Source: Paenalcaligenes suwonensis (GTDB lineage: Bacteria > Pseudomonadota > Gammaproteobacteria > Burkholderiales > Burkholderiaceae_B). From it: a DNA stretch of 64,000 bases. A model generated the notes under the pieces. The model had not been told where the DNA came from. It worked only from the letters and a program-made list of their open reading frames with translations, and searched no databases. This document shows, in pieces, positions 45,107-53,782 of the stretch (positions within the stretch are counted from its first letter, which is position 1; every line of letters begins with the position of its first letter). The stretch covers positions 351,049 through 415,048 of the forward strand of contig NZ_JAANPV010000002.1 of assembly GCF_011290505.1 (NCBI RefSeq), read 5' to 3'. The translations under genes and the position numbers were made by a program.

Positions 45107-45550
45107 ATGAGCGTACTAAGCTTTCTGAAAAGTGTAGGCGAAAAACTGCTGGGTGCCAGCGATGCCAAAGCCGCTACCCCAGACGAATTACATAAAGAAC
45201 TGGCCAAACACCAACTGGATGCCGACGGGCTGGATATTAGTGTTAGTGGCGATACCGTGACCGTTTCCGGTACGGCTGCCACCACTGAAGCCGCTGAAAA
45301 AATCGTACTTGCCCTAGGTAACACACTGGGTGTTGCAGGTGTGGATAACAAACTGACTGTTACCGCCCCTGCTACGGCTGCCCGTATGGTTACCGTACAA
45401 AAAGGCGACACGCTGTGGAAAATTGCGGAAACCGTTTACGGCAAAGGTAAAGGCAACGAATACAACCGTATTTTTGAAGCCAACAAACCTATGCTGTCTC
45501 ACCCAGACAAAATCTACCCAGGCCAAGTTCTGCGTATTCCTGAACTCTAA
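45107..45550 (+). CDS. BON-LysM domain protein (Kbp/YgaU family)
   Basis: The 147-residue protein has a BON domain (about 25-85: LDISVSGDTVTVSGTAATTEAAEKIVLAL) and a C-terminal LysM domain (about 95-146: VTVQKGDTLWKIAETVYG, NKPMLSHPDKIYPGQVLRIP). The E. coli homologue Kbp binds K+ in the cytoplasm and is induced by osmotic stress (known for the family). No signal peptide is seen, as expected for Kbp. A promoter and clear ribosome site lie upstream; a double hairpin follows. Confidence 0.9.
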   Translation: MSVLSFLKSVGEKLLGASDAKAATPDELHKELAKHQLDADGLDISVSGDTVTVSGTAATTEAAEKIVLALGNTLGVAGVDNKLTVTAPATAARMVTVQKGDTLWKIAETVYGKGKGNEYNRIFEANKPMLSHPDKIYPGQVLRIPEL

Positions 45551-45562
45551 GCCTACACAACA

Positions 45563-45637
45563 AGGCCGTTTACGCATTACTACGTAAACGGCCTGTGTAT
45601 AAGTAAGCCGCCGCTAGCCTTATGCTTGCGGCGGTTT
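45563..45637. terminator. Two tandem hairpins between convergent genes
   Basis: AGGCCGTTTACG/CGTAAACGGCCT (45563-45594), then CCGCCGC/GCGGCGG (45608-45634) followed by TTTCTT. Situated between the LysM gene (+) and the YdiJ-like gene (-). Confidence 0.7.
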
Positions 45638-45638
45638 C

Positions 45639-48600
45639 TTATTTAACGTGCTGGCTTATGTGTGCCAACAACACCTGCAATGGGTGGCGCAAGCTTTGTT
45701 CGTTCAAGCGTTTCACCTGACTACGACACGAATACCCTGTCGCCAATACCTCGCCTTTTTCCGCAGGTGCTTCTAAATGCTTAGCCCACGATTGGCTGAA
45801 AATAGTCTTAGAGGTTTCTTGGTTACGGCTTTCATGCCCGTAGGTACCCGACATACCGCAACCCCCGCCGCTGGAATAGTCAGCGACAAGCCACAACGTT
45901 TGAATAACTGTGCCCACGGCTGAATGCTGTTAGGCGCGTTGGTTTTTTCGGTACAGTGCGGCAACAGTCGGTATAGCTGTTCGGTAGACGCCACTGCCAC
46001 ATCTTCCGGCAACGCATTCAGCAGCCATTCTTGCGGCAACTGCACTTGCGGCACGATACCGATGTCTGGCACCGAGGTGTATTCCTGACGGTACACCAAG
46101 GTCATGGCAGGGTCTAAACCCACCAATGGAATATCAAAGCCCGCTACCGTTTGCAGTTGGCGTGTATTGTGTATGGCAGCCTTTGCAAAAGCCTTACGGA
46201 AACCCTGTACATGCAACGGTTTACCGTTAGGATTTAACGGTGCTAACCAGACTTGGTAACCCAACCGTGAAGCCAGCTCTATTAGCGCAGCCAACACCGG
46301 CGTTTCAAAATAACGAGTGAAGACATCTTGCACAAGGATCACGCTACGAGCGCGCTCCTCTGCAGTCAGGGCTGTTAACGCCAATGGGGTGGCCGGGCGC
46401 ACATTCCACTGCTGCAATACCTTAGCAAAATCCATAGAACTGAACAACGGGCTGTCCACCATGCCTATGCGTTTTTCCAGTAGGCCTTTTACCCACTTCT
46501 GGCGCAGCATGCCGTTATACAACCACGGCATTTTGCTTAGGTAAGGCATGCTGTATTCCAGCGAGGCAATCAAATAATCACGCATGGGGCGTGCATAACG
46601 ACGGTGATATAGCCCCAAGAAGCGCGAGCGCAGTTCAGGGATATTCACTTTAATAGGACACTGCCCCACACACGACTTACAGGCCAAACACCCTGACATA
46701 GCGTCGTACACTTCGTGCGAGAAATCGGGTGTTTCCCGTGGGTCTTGTTTAGCCGCACGCTTTTTCCACAGCCCTTTCCAGAACGATTGTGGCTCTTGCT
46801 CTACCGCCAACACATCTACCCCAGACTGCTCTTGCAAGCGCAGCCATTCGCGCATTAACGATGCACGCCCTTTAGGGGAATGGGTACGTTCACGCGTGGC
46901 TTTCCACGACGGGCACATGGCATCGTTTAAGTCGTAGTTAAAACACGCGCCATTACCGTTACAGTGCATGGGCGTACCAAAGCTTTGCCACGTGCGCAGC
47001 GGCATTTGCCTGTCGTATTCACCACGCAGCGTCACTTTGTCGATCTTAAGCAAAGCCGCTTCAGGCTGAGTAGCGGGCGTAGCAATCTTGCCGGGGTTTA
47101 ACTGGTTATGCGGGTCAAACGCGGCTTTAAGCTGCTGCAATGCCGGGTATAAATCACCGAAGAAAGCAGGCGCATATTCAGAACGTACCCCTTTACCATG
47201 CTCGCCCCACAGTAAACCGCCGTAACGCTGGGCCAATTCAGCTACCGCATCCGAAATCGGACGGATCATGGCCGCTTGGGCTGGGTCTTTCATGTCTAGC
47301 GCTGGACGCACGTGCAACACACCGGCATCCACGTGACCAAACATCCCGTATTCCAGATTATGGCTATCCAATACCGCACGGAATTCGGCAATAAAGTCGG
47401 CCAAATTTTCGGGTGGTACGGCTGCATCTTCCACAAAGGGTTGTGGGCGGGCTTCGCCTTCTACGTTACCCAGCAAGCCCACTGCACGTTTACGCATGCC
47501 GTACACGCGAGTGACGGCTTCAGAGCCTTGCGCAATGGTATGACCTAACCGAGTAACCGTTTGGTCTTGCTGCAAATGTGCAATAAAGGTCTGCACCTGC
47601 TCGTCTACTTCGGCTTCGCTGTCGCCACTGAATTCCACCAAGTTAATGCCCAAGGTTGGGCGTTCGTCTTGGGGGAAGTATTCCGACACGCTGTTCCAGA
47701 CGAAATCTTTCATCGCCAGCATCAGCACCTTGGAATCCACCGTTTCAATGGACAAGGGGTTTTGTGCTTGCAAGGCATGCGCATCACGCAGCGCATCCAT
47801 AAAGCTGCCGTAGCGCACGTTAATTAGTGTAGAAAACTTAGGAATGGGAAGCACATTGAGCTTGGCTTCAACCACAAAACCCAAGGTACCTTCAGCCCCA
47901 CACAGCACACTGTTTACGTTGAAACGACCATCTTGCTCCCACAGGTGGGCCAAGTCGTAACCGGTTAAACAGCGGTTGAGTTTAGGAAAGCCCTTTTCAA
48001 TTTGTTCGGCGCGCTCTTCGCTGATTTGGCGCGCAGTCCTAAATACATCGCCCACGCGACCTGGCTGCGCACAGGCTTGTTCTAATTGCTCTTTATCTAA
48101 AGGCTCGCCGTGCAGGTCTTCGCCGCCCAGCAATACCATGTCTAGCTCTAAGACGTGATCGCGCGTTTTACCGTATTTACAGCTACCCTGCCCGCTGGCA
48201 TCGGTATTAATCATGCCGCCCAAGGTGGCACGGTTAGAGGTGGATAATTCTGGCGCAAAAAACAAACCATGCGGTTTCAGTGCCGCGTTCAATTGGTCTT
48301 TAACTACCCCTGCGCGTACACGCACCCAACGCTCTTCAACGTTGATTTCCAGTATCTGATTCAGGTGACGTGACAGATCCACCACAATGCCGTCTGTGAG
48401 CGACTGACCATTGGTGCCTGTGCCACCACCTCGTGGTGTGAGCGTAATGTTGCTATAGGCTTTCTCGCCCATCAAACTTGCCACACGGCGCACGTCCTCG
48501 ATAGAGCGCGGAAACACCGCAGCTTGAGGCAAACGCTGGTAAATGGAGTTATCTGTAGCCAACACCGTACGGTGTGCGTAGTCGGCTTGAATCTCACCCG

Positions 48601-48685
48601 TGAAGCCACGCTGCGCCAGCGCCTTCAAAAAATCGGCATAACGGGGGGCTACTGGATCAAGGGTCTGGACGGAAGCAATATTCAT
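45639..48685 (-). pseudogene. YdiJ-like FAD-linked and Fe-S oxidoreductase, frameshifted near the C-terminus
   Basis: This large two-domain dehydrogenase family oxidises D-2-hydroxyglutarate or related D-2-hydroxyacids. The first 930 or so residues are intact. They contain the FAD_binding_4 domain (TLTPRGGGTGTNGQSLTDG), a C-terminal FAD domain (GEHGKGVRSEY), Fe-S ligands (CLACKSCVGQCPIKVNIPEL) and the first part of the CCG domain. At a five-base homopolymer (45862-45866) the phase is lost. The expected end, GCGMSGTYGHE through TGYSCRSQVKR, continues in another frame to a stop at 45639. Adding one G restores it. Without it the protein ends with about 35 unrelated residues. Mutation, slippage or sequencing error. 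Confidence 0.85.
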
Positions 48686-48740
48686 AAAAACAAAACCACA
48701 GATTCCTGAGTTTTACTCATGTAAACTAATAAGAAAGGGC

Positions 48741-48774
48741 TAGTCTATAGTTTCAATGATTACAGGCTAGACTA
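48741..48774. promoter_or_regulatory. Inverted repeat in the YdiJ/LysR divergent promoter
   Basis: TAGTCTA (48741-48747) and TAGACTA (48768-48774) flank a 20-bp AT-rich core between the two divergent starts. A second repeat TTCACC/GGTGAA (48786-48804) lies close to the regulator start. The first is the likelier LysR site. Confidence 0.45.
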
Positions 48775-48812
48775 CAAACGAAATATTCACCGCCTAATGG
48801 TGAACAAAACTC

Positions 48813-49715
48813 ATGAACGCTAGACATCTCACTCCTTCCATGTCGTTGCTGTTGGTGTTTGAGTCAGCCGCACGCCACGAAAGCTATACCCGTGCCGCTG
48901 AAGACTTATCCCTTAGCCAAAGCGCCATCAGTAAACAAGTACAGGCGCTGGAAAGCCATTTGGGACTACAGCTATTTAGGCGTGAAGGCCGCTCTGTTCG
49001 CCTAACCGATGCGGGCCGTAGATACTACATAGAGCTCACTCACGCGTTGGGTTCTATACGCAGCGCTACCCTACAAGCCATGTCGCATCAAAGCGGTAGT
49101 AGCACCCTGCGATTAGCCACCTTACCTACCTTTGGCTCTAAGTGGTTACTACCCCGTATTCATGAGTTTTACACCGCCAATTCAGGTATTACCATACACC
49201 TACATTCGCGTATTGGTGATCTGAACTTTGACCAAGGCGATTTAGATGCCGCCATTACCGTTGGCACCGGCTATTGGCCCGACTGTGTGGCTCACCCTCT
49301 GTTAAATGAGCAGTTGGTTGCTATCCTTAACCCTGACGTTGCCAAACAAAACGACGTCACACCGAAGTGGTTGGGTAAACAAATGCTGCTTACCATTAAC
49401 AGTAACCCACAAGCCTGGGCCGACTGGTTTTCACACTTCGATTTACCCCACACTCAAATGCGTATGGGGCCAAGCTTTGAACTCACGTCGCACTTAATTC
49501 AAGCAGTGCGAGCGGGCATTGGTGCAGGTTTAGTACCTCAAGCCTTGATCTTAGACGAACTGCAACGCGGTGAACTACAAACCGTAGGCCCAGCGCTAAT
49601 CAGCCCACGCAGCTATTACTTGGTCTACCCCAACCGCAATGCATCGCTGCCTTCGCTCATCGCTTTTAGGGAATGGCTATTACAACAATCGCCGCATGCA
49701 GCGGCGATTGTGTAG
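48813..49715 (+). CDS. LysR family regulator, GcvA-like
   Basis: The 300-residue protein has a LysR HTH (about 1-65: LVFESAARHESYTRAAEDLSLSQSAISKQVQALESHLGLQLF) followed by an effector domain with LRLATLPTFGSKWLLPRI, the GcvA-branch signature. It is divergent from the YdiJ-like gene and convergent with the LigI-like hydrolase gene. By position it most likely controls the 2-hydroxyacid dehydrogenase gene; control of the TRAP operon is an alternative. Confidence 0.9.
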   Translation: MNARHLTPSMSLLLVFESAARHESYTRAAEDLSLSQSAISKQVQALESHLGLQLFRREGRSVRLTDAGRRYYIELTHALGSIRSATLQAMSHQSGSSTLRLATLPTFGSKWLLPRIHEFYTANSGITIHLHSRIGDLNFDQGDLDAAITVGTGYWPDCVAHPLLNEQLVAILNPDVAKQNDVTPKWLGKQMLLTINSNPQAWADWFSHFDLPHTQMRMGPSFELTSHLIQAVRAGIGAGLVPQALILDELQRGELQTVGPALISPRSYYLVYPNRNASLPSLIAFREWLLQQSPHAAAIV

Positions 49716-49717
49716 TA

Positions 49718-50626
49718 CTAAAACCCGTATAACTGCGCCGGATTATCCGTTAGGATCTTCTGGCGTAACGCCGCATCGGGCAGCAATCTCAAAAGCTCAT
49801 TGACCAAATCTTCGTCACGCGGCATGGGTGTAGGCAACTGCACATGCGGCCAATCTGTGCCAAATACACAGCGATCAGCACGCTTGTTCACCAAGGCCTG
49901 AAAGAACGGATCCACATCGGTAAACGGTGCTGTTTGCAATGTAGAAATACGATTAGGCCCGGTTAATTTCACCCAGGTTTTATCGTTTTCCAGCAGTTGC
50001 AACAGTGCCTGAAAACCCGGCTCTTGCGTGCCGTTGGCGGTAGAAACATGCCCCATGTGATCAATCACACTAGGGGTAGGCAATGCCGACAGCCTATCGA
50101 CCAAATGCTCAAATCGTGACACATCTACTAAGAACTGTATGTGCCAGCCCAAACCTTGCAAACGGTTAGACAAGCTGCGTACATCATCAAAGGTAATACC
50201 ACCGGGGAATACCAAATTGATGCGCACGCCGCGCACGCCCAGACGGTGCATACGCTCTAGCTCGGCGTCTGAAACTGACGCATCCACCACCGCTACACCA
50301 CGCCATTCAATGTCATCATCTGCGGGTAAGTGCGCCAACGTATCCAGCATCAAACTATTGTCTGTGCCGTATACGCTAGGTTGCACCAACACAGCACGCT
50401 GAAAGCCTAAACGGCGCAACAACGTACGGTAGGACACTTCGCTGGCATCGGGTGGTGTATAGCTACGATTTACCTGATACGGGTACTGCGTTTGCGGCCC
50501 AAACAAATGCGCGTGGCAATCGCATGCCCCCATTGGTAGCGCCTCATTGGGCAAGCGACTCGCCACTATAGGACCGGGCACGGTGGGGGCAGCAATTGCT
50601 GCCTGTTCTACAACCAAACTAACCAT
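49718..50626 (-). CDS. LigI-like amidohydrolase (2-pyrone-4,6-dicarboxylate lactonase family)
   Basis: The 302-residue TIM-barrel hydrolase has HxH in GACDCHAHLFGP, then VLVQPSVYGTDNSL, GVRGVRINLVFPGG, VIDHMGHV, and the catalytic-Asp motif GTDWPH. LigI, the type member, hydrolyses a lactone without a metal ion (known). Related enzymes act on other lactones such as sugar-derived ones. It starts 6 bp after the TRAP large-permease stop, so it is the last gene of a TRAP operon and probably acts on the imported organic acid or its lactone. Its paralogue is fused to a regulator at 53783-55393. Confidence 0.88.
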   Translation of the reverse strand: MVSLVVEQAAIAAPTVPGPIVASRLPNEALPMGACDCHAHLFGPQTQYPYQVNRSYTPPDASEVSYRTLLRRLGFQRAVLVQPSVYGTDNSLMLDTLAHLPADDDIEWRGVAVVDASVSDAELERMHRLGVRGVRINLVFPGGITFDDVRSLSNRLQGLGWHIQFLVDVSRFEHLVDRLSALPTPSVIDHMGHVSTANGTQEPGFQALLQLLENDKTWVKLTGPNRISTLQTAPFTDVDPFFQALVNKRADRCVFGTDWPHVQLPTPMPRDEDLVNELLRLLPDAALRQKILTDNPAQLYGF

Positions 50627-50632
50627 CTATGT

Positions 50633-51913
50633 TCAACCTACCAAGCCTGGCAACCACAGTGTCACGGCTGGCACGTAGGCCACCAATGCCACCACTGCCA
50701 GCAACACTACCAAGAACGGCCACAAGTGACGCGCTACTTGCTCTACTGTTAACCCACTGATACTAGACGCCACAAACAAGGAATACCCCAGAGGTGGTGT
50801 CACCATGCCCACGGCAAAGTTAATGACCACCATGGCACCCAACTGAATGGGGTCTAGACCAATCTGTAAACCTACTGAAATCAGCACACCACTTAGAATC
50901 ACCATGGCGGATACGGTGTCCATGATGGCACCCAACACCAACAACATCAGGTTGATCAGCAACAGTAATACAAAGGGGTTAGAGGTTAGGCTTAGCAATA
51001 CATCACTGATTTGTGATGGAATTTGCTCACTCGCAATCACCCACGCAAAGCCGTAGGCCACTACGATGATGAACATGATGACCGTTGTGGTACGCAGCGA
51101 ACCCATCAAAATAGCGGGCAATGCTTTCCACTTAAGGTCTTTGTACACGTACAAGCCAATAATCAAGCTGTACAACGCACCTACCATCGAGGCTTCGGTA
51201 GGCGTAAACACACCACCGTAAATACCACCCAAAATCACCACTGGTGCCATGATGGCCCAGAAGCCTTCACGCAGTGCCTTGAATACATCACTACCGCTTG
51301 GACGTTTTTCGGGTTGGATTTTGTGCTTGCGGGCGTACAGCACACTGACCACGCAGAAACCACCTGCCGCCAACAAACCGGGTACTACACCTGCCAAGAA
51401 CAGTTTGGAAATGGATTCCTCGGCCAACACACCCCAAATAATCATAGGGATAGACGGTGGAATCATTTGCCCCAGTGGGCCAATAGAGGTAGCCAATGCC
51501 GCGCCGTAGCCACGTGAATAGCCACGTTGCTCCAGCTCGTTAATCATGATGGAACCCACGGCAGCAGTGGTAGCAGGAGCCGAACCGGAGATCGCACCAA
51601 AAAACGTACCCGCCGCCACGGTGGACATAGATAAACCGCCCGTGAAGTGGCCAAACAACGACGAGGCAATACGCACCAAACGTCGTGACAAGCCACCCGC
51701 CGTCATCAAGTCACCAGCCAGAATGAAGCCAGGAATAGCAATCAAGCTGGTAACGGCACTACCGGCCAATAAACGTTGCACCAGAATCATCTGGTCAAAA
51801 TCGGCCATCCACAAGCCCACTGCGGTCAGTATCCCTAGCGTAAACGCAATGGGTACACCCATCAGTAGCATGATGAACAGCCCTGAAATCAGTACGATGC
51901 CGACTTCACTCAT
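50633..51913 (-). CDS. TRAP transporter large permease (DctM)
   Basis: The 426-residue membrane protein has about 12 helices and DctM features: GVPIAFTLGILTAVGLW, IPGFILAGDLMTAGGLSRRL, GSAPATTAAVGSIMINEL and FAVGMVTPPLGYSLFVASSISG. It forms the Na+-driven membrane channel of the transporter. Its start overlaps the small-permease stop by 4 bp (ATGA). Confidence 0.95.
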   Translation of the reverse strand: MSEVGIVLISGLFIMLLMGVPIAFTLGILTAVGLWMADFDQMILVQRLLAGSAVTSLIAIPGFILAGDLMTAGGLSRRLVRIASSLFGHFTGGLSMSTVAAGTFFGAISGSAPATTAAVGSIMINELEQRGYSRGYGAALATSIGPLGQMIPPSIPMIIWGVLAEESISKLFLAGVVPGLLAAGGFCVVSVLYARKHKIQPEKRPSGSDVFKALREGFWAIMAPVVILGGIYGGVFTPTEASMVGALYSLIIGLYVYKDLKWKALPAILMGSLRTTTVIMFIIVVAYGFAWVIASEQIPSQISDVLLSLTSNPFVLLLLINLMLLVLGAIMDTVSAMVILSGVLISVGLQIGLDPIQLGAMVVINFAVGMVTPPLGYSLFVASSISGLTVEQVARHLWPFLVVLLAVVALVAYVPAVTLWLPGLVG

Positions 51914-52407
51914 GATGTTTTCTCCTCGGAAGCTTTAGCAGGCACGGGCTGAAACAACAGCACCACAGAATGCAGCACAATTAAGGCCCCACTCACAGGA
52001 ATCGCGGCCGTTTGCAGCCACAGCGGGTAACGCAATGCAGGCGACACCTGTGTAGCGGTGAACCCTACAAATTGCCAACCCGCCCATACCATTAGCGCAC
52101 CAAACAACAGCACCAATATGCAGCTGATTTTTTCCAGGCTAACCTCTAGTGGGCGTGGCAGTGCCGACAATAGCAACGTAATACGTACGTGCCCCTGTTC
52201 TTGCACCATCACACTAGAAAACAAAAAGATGCTCCAGCTAAATGCCAATACCGCCACCTCATCTGACCACGCCAGAGAAGCGTTCAGCACATAACGGAAA
52301 AACACACCATCCAGCAAGGAAAAAACCATGACCAACAAGCAAAGCGCGGCCAGAACGGCCGTGCCTCTGCTTATCCACTTGCTGACATTCTCAAGATACT
52401 TGTTCAT
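51910..52407 (-). CDS. TRAP transporter small permease (DctQ)
   Basis: The protein is about 165 residues from the ATG at 52407; a GTG four codons upstream is possible but less likely. Four transmembrane helices and LAWSDEVAVLAFSWSIFLFSSVMVQEQGHVRITLL fit DctQ. It sits between the binding-protein and large-permease genes and overlaps the latter by 4 bp. Confidence 0.92.
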   Translation of the reverse strand: MNKYLENVSKWISRGTAVLAALCLLVMVFSLLDGVFFRYVLNASLAWSDEVAVLAFSWSIFLFSSVMVQEQGHVRITLLLSALPRPLEVSLEKISCILVLLFGALMVWAGWQFVGFTATQVSPALRYPLWLQTAAIPVSGALIVLHSVVLLFQPVPAKASEEKTS

Positions 52408-52450
52408 GTCGCCGCTCACGAGAAAAAAGACATCACACTAGCTACGTGAC

Positions 52451-53449
52451 TTATTGAGTCACTTGACCCAAAGCACGATCAAACACGTCGCCACCGATGC
52501 TGTCGCGGTACTCGTCGTACACAGGCTTCACGGCTTCACGGAATGCCGCTGCATCAGCCACTTCATTCACTTGCATACCCTCAGCAGCAATACGCTCCAG
52601 CAAGTCCACTTCGTTCTGGGCTACGGCAACACGTTGACGCTCAATCGCTTTACGCGCAGCGGCTTGAACAATGGCTTGTTCTTCTGCGCTCATGCGGTTG
52701 AAAGCACGTTTGGACATCAACAATGGCAACGCGTTGTAGGTGTGGTTAGTCAAGGACAGGTATTTCACTTCACCGGCGTATTTGTTGGCGTAAATCACCG
52801 CCAATGGGATTTCCAAGCCATCTACCGTACCTTGTTGTACAGCGGTGAAAGCATCGCTCCATGGCAGTGCCACTGGGTTAGCACCCAATGCTTTGAAGCT
52901 AGTCAAAAACAAGCTGCTAGGCTGTACGCGCAGTTTCAAACCCTTGAACTCGGCAGGTACAGTGATAGGACGTTGGTTGTTAATCGCGTGACGGAAACCC
53001 GCTTCTGCAAAGCCCAAACCTACGATCCCTTTGGCATCCAAGCGTTGCAACAAGTCTTGGCCCACTTCGCCATCCAATACCTCGTGTGCTTGCTGTTTGT
53101 TGGCAAACAAGAACGGCAAGTCAGTCAGCTGGAATGCAGGCTCAATCGTGCCTACTTGTGTACCAGTGATAACACCCGCATCCAAGGTACCCATTTGCAT
53201 ACCTTGCAGCATTTCAGTGTCGTTACCTAACTGGTTGCTAGGGAAAAACTTCACACTGAATTGACCTGGTGCAGCGGCTTCCAGCTCTTCTTGAAAGTAA
53301 TGTGCAGTAATCGCATAAGGATCAACCGCACTGTCAGATGTAGTCCAACCTAAACGGATGTTGGTAACAGCCTGTGCTGCTCCGACCACACCCAGTGTTA
53401 ATGCACAAGCCAGCGCTACGCGCCATTTACCCTGTTTGCTTCCAATCAT
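52451..53449 (-). CDS. TRAP transporter solute-binding protein (DctP)
   Basis: The 332-residue periplasmic protein has a signal peptide (VALACALTLGVVGAAQA), then IRLGWTTSDSAVDPYAITAHYF, LPFLFANKQQAHEVLDGEVG, GLKLRVQPSSLFLTSFKALGANPVALPWSDAFTAVQQGTVDG. The Arg in LRVQPS is the conserved carboxylate-binding residue of DctP proteins, so the ligand is an organic acid such as a sugar acid. First gene of the operon, with a ribosome site AGGAG and a long AT-rich upstream region. Confidence 0.95.
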   Translation of the reverse strand: MIGSKQGKWRVALACALTLGVVGAAQAVTNIRLGWTTSDSAVDPYAITAHYFQEELEAAAPGQFSVKFFPSNQLGNDTEMLQGMQMGTLDAGVITGTQVGTIEPAFQLTDLPFLFANKQQAHEVLDGEVGQDLLQRLDAKGIVGLGFAEAGFRHAINNQRPITVPAEFKGLKLRVQPSSLFLTSFKALGANPVALPWSDAFTAVQQGTVDGLEIPLAVIYANKYAGEVKYLSLTNHTYNALPLLMSKRAFNRMSAEEQAIVQAAARKAIERQRVAVAQNEVDLLERIAAEGMQVNEVADAAAFREAVKPVYDEYRDSIGGDVFDRALGQVTQ

Positions 53450-53782
53450 TACATCGCTCCTAAATATTCATGTCGTGTGCTGGTTTTATTCCTCTTTGCA
53501 CACCCTACTTGTACTACAAGTTTTTTTATCATAACATTTAAAACATAGAGCTTTGCAACCAAAAGCCTTGCCACAAAACAAAATAAATAGATTTACCCTA
53601 TATAAAACCTGTTTACCAAGTAGTAAAAACAAGGAAAAAAGACTCAAAAAACAGACAACTTGACCAACAAGAAGCGTAGCAACTTCCATAAAAAAGACCT
53701 GAATCTGGTACTTTTCAGGGCCGAATAGACAAGTAACGGTAACTTGTTATCAAGTAACAAGCTCCGATGTTATGATAGCCAC
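53450..53782. other. AT-rich divergent promoter region of TRAP operon and GntR fusion gene
   Basis: There is no gene in these 333 bases. The stretch 53510-53690 is very A/T-rich. The operator-like repeat (53743-53761) lies near the fusion-gene end, leaving about 290 bp to the dctP start. Confidence 0.6.
53743..53761. promoter_or_regulatory. Palindromic operator for the GntR/FadR-type fusion regulator
   Basis: CTTGTTA-TCAAG-TAACAAG is a perfect 7+7 palindrome 22 bp before the fusion-gene ATG. A further CAAGTAAC half-site precedes it at about 53730. FadR-type repressors commonly bind short inverted repeats of this sort over their own promoter. Confidence 0.6.
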
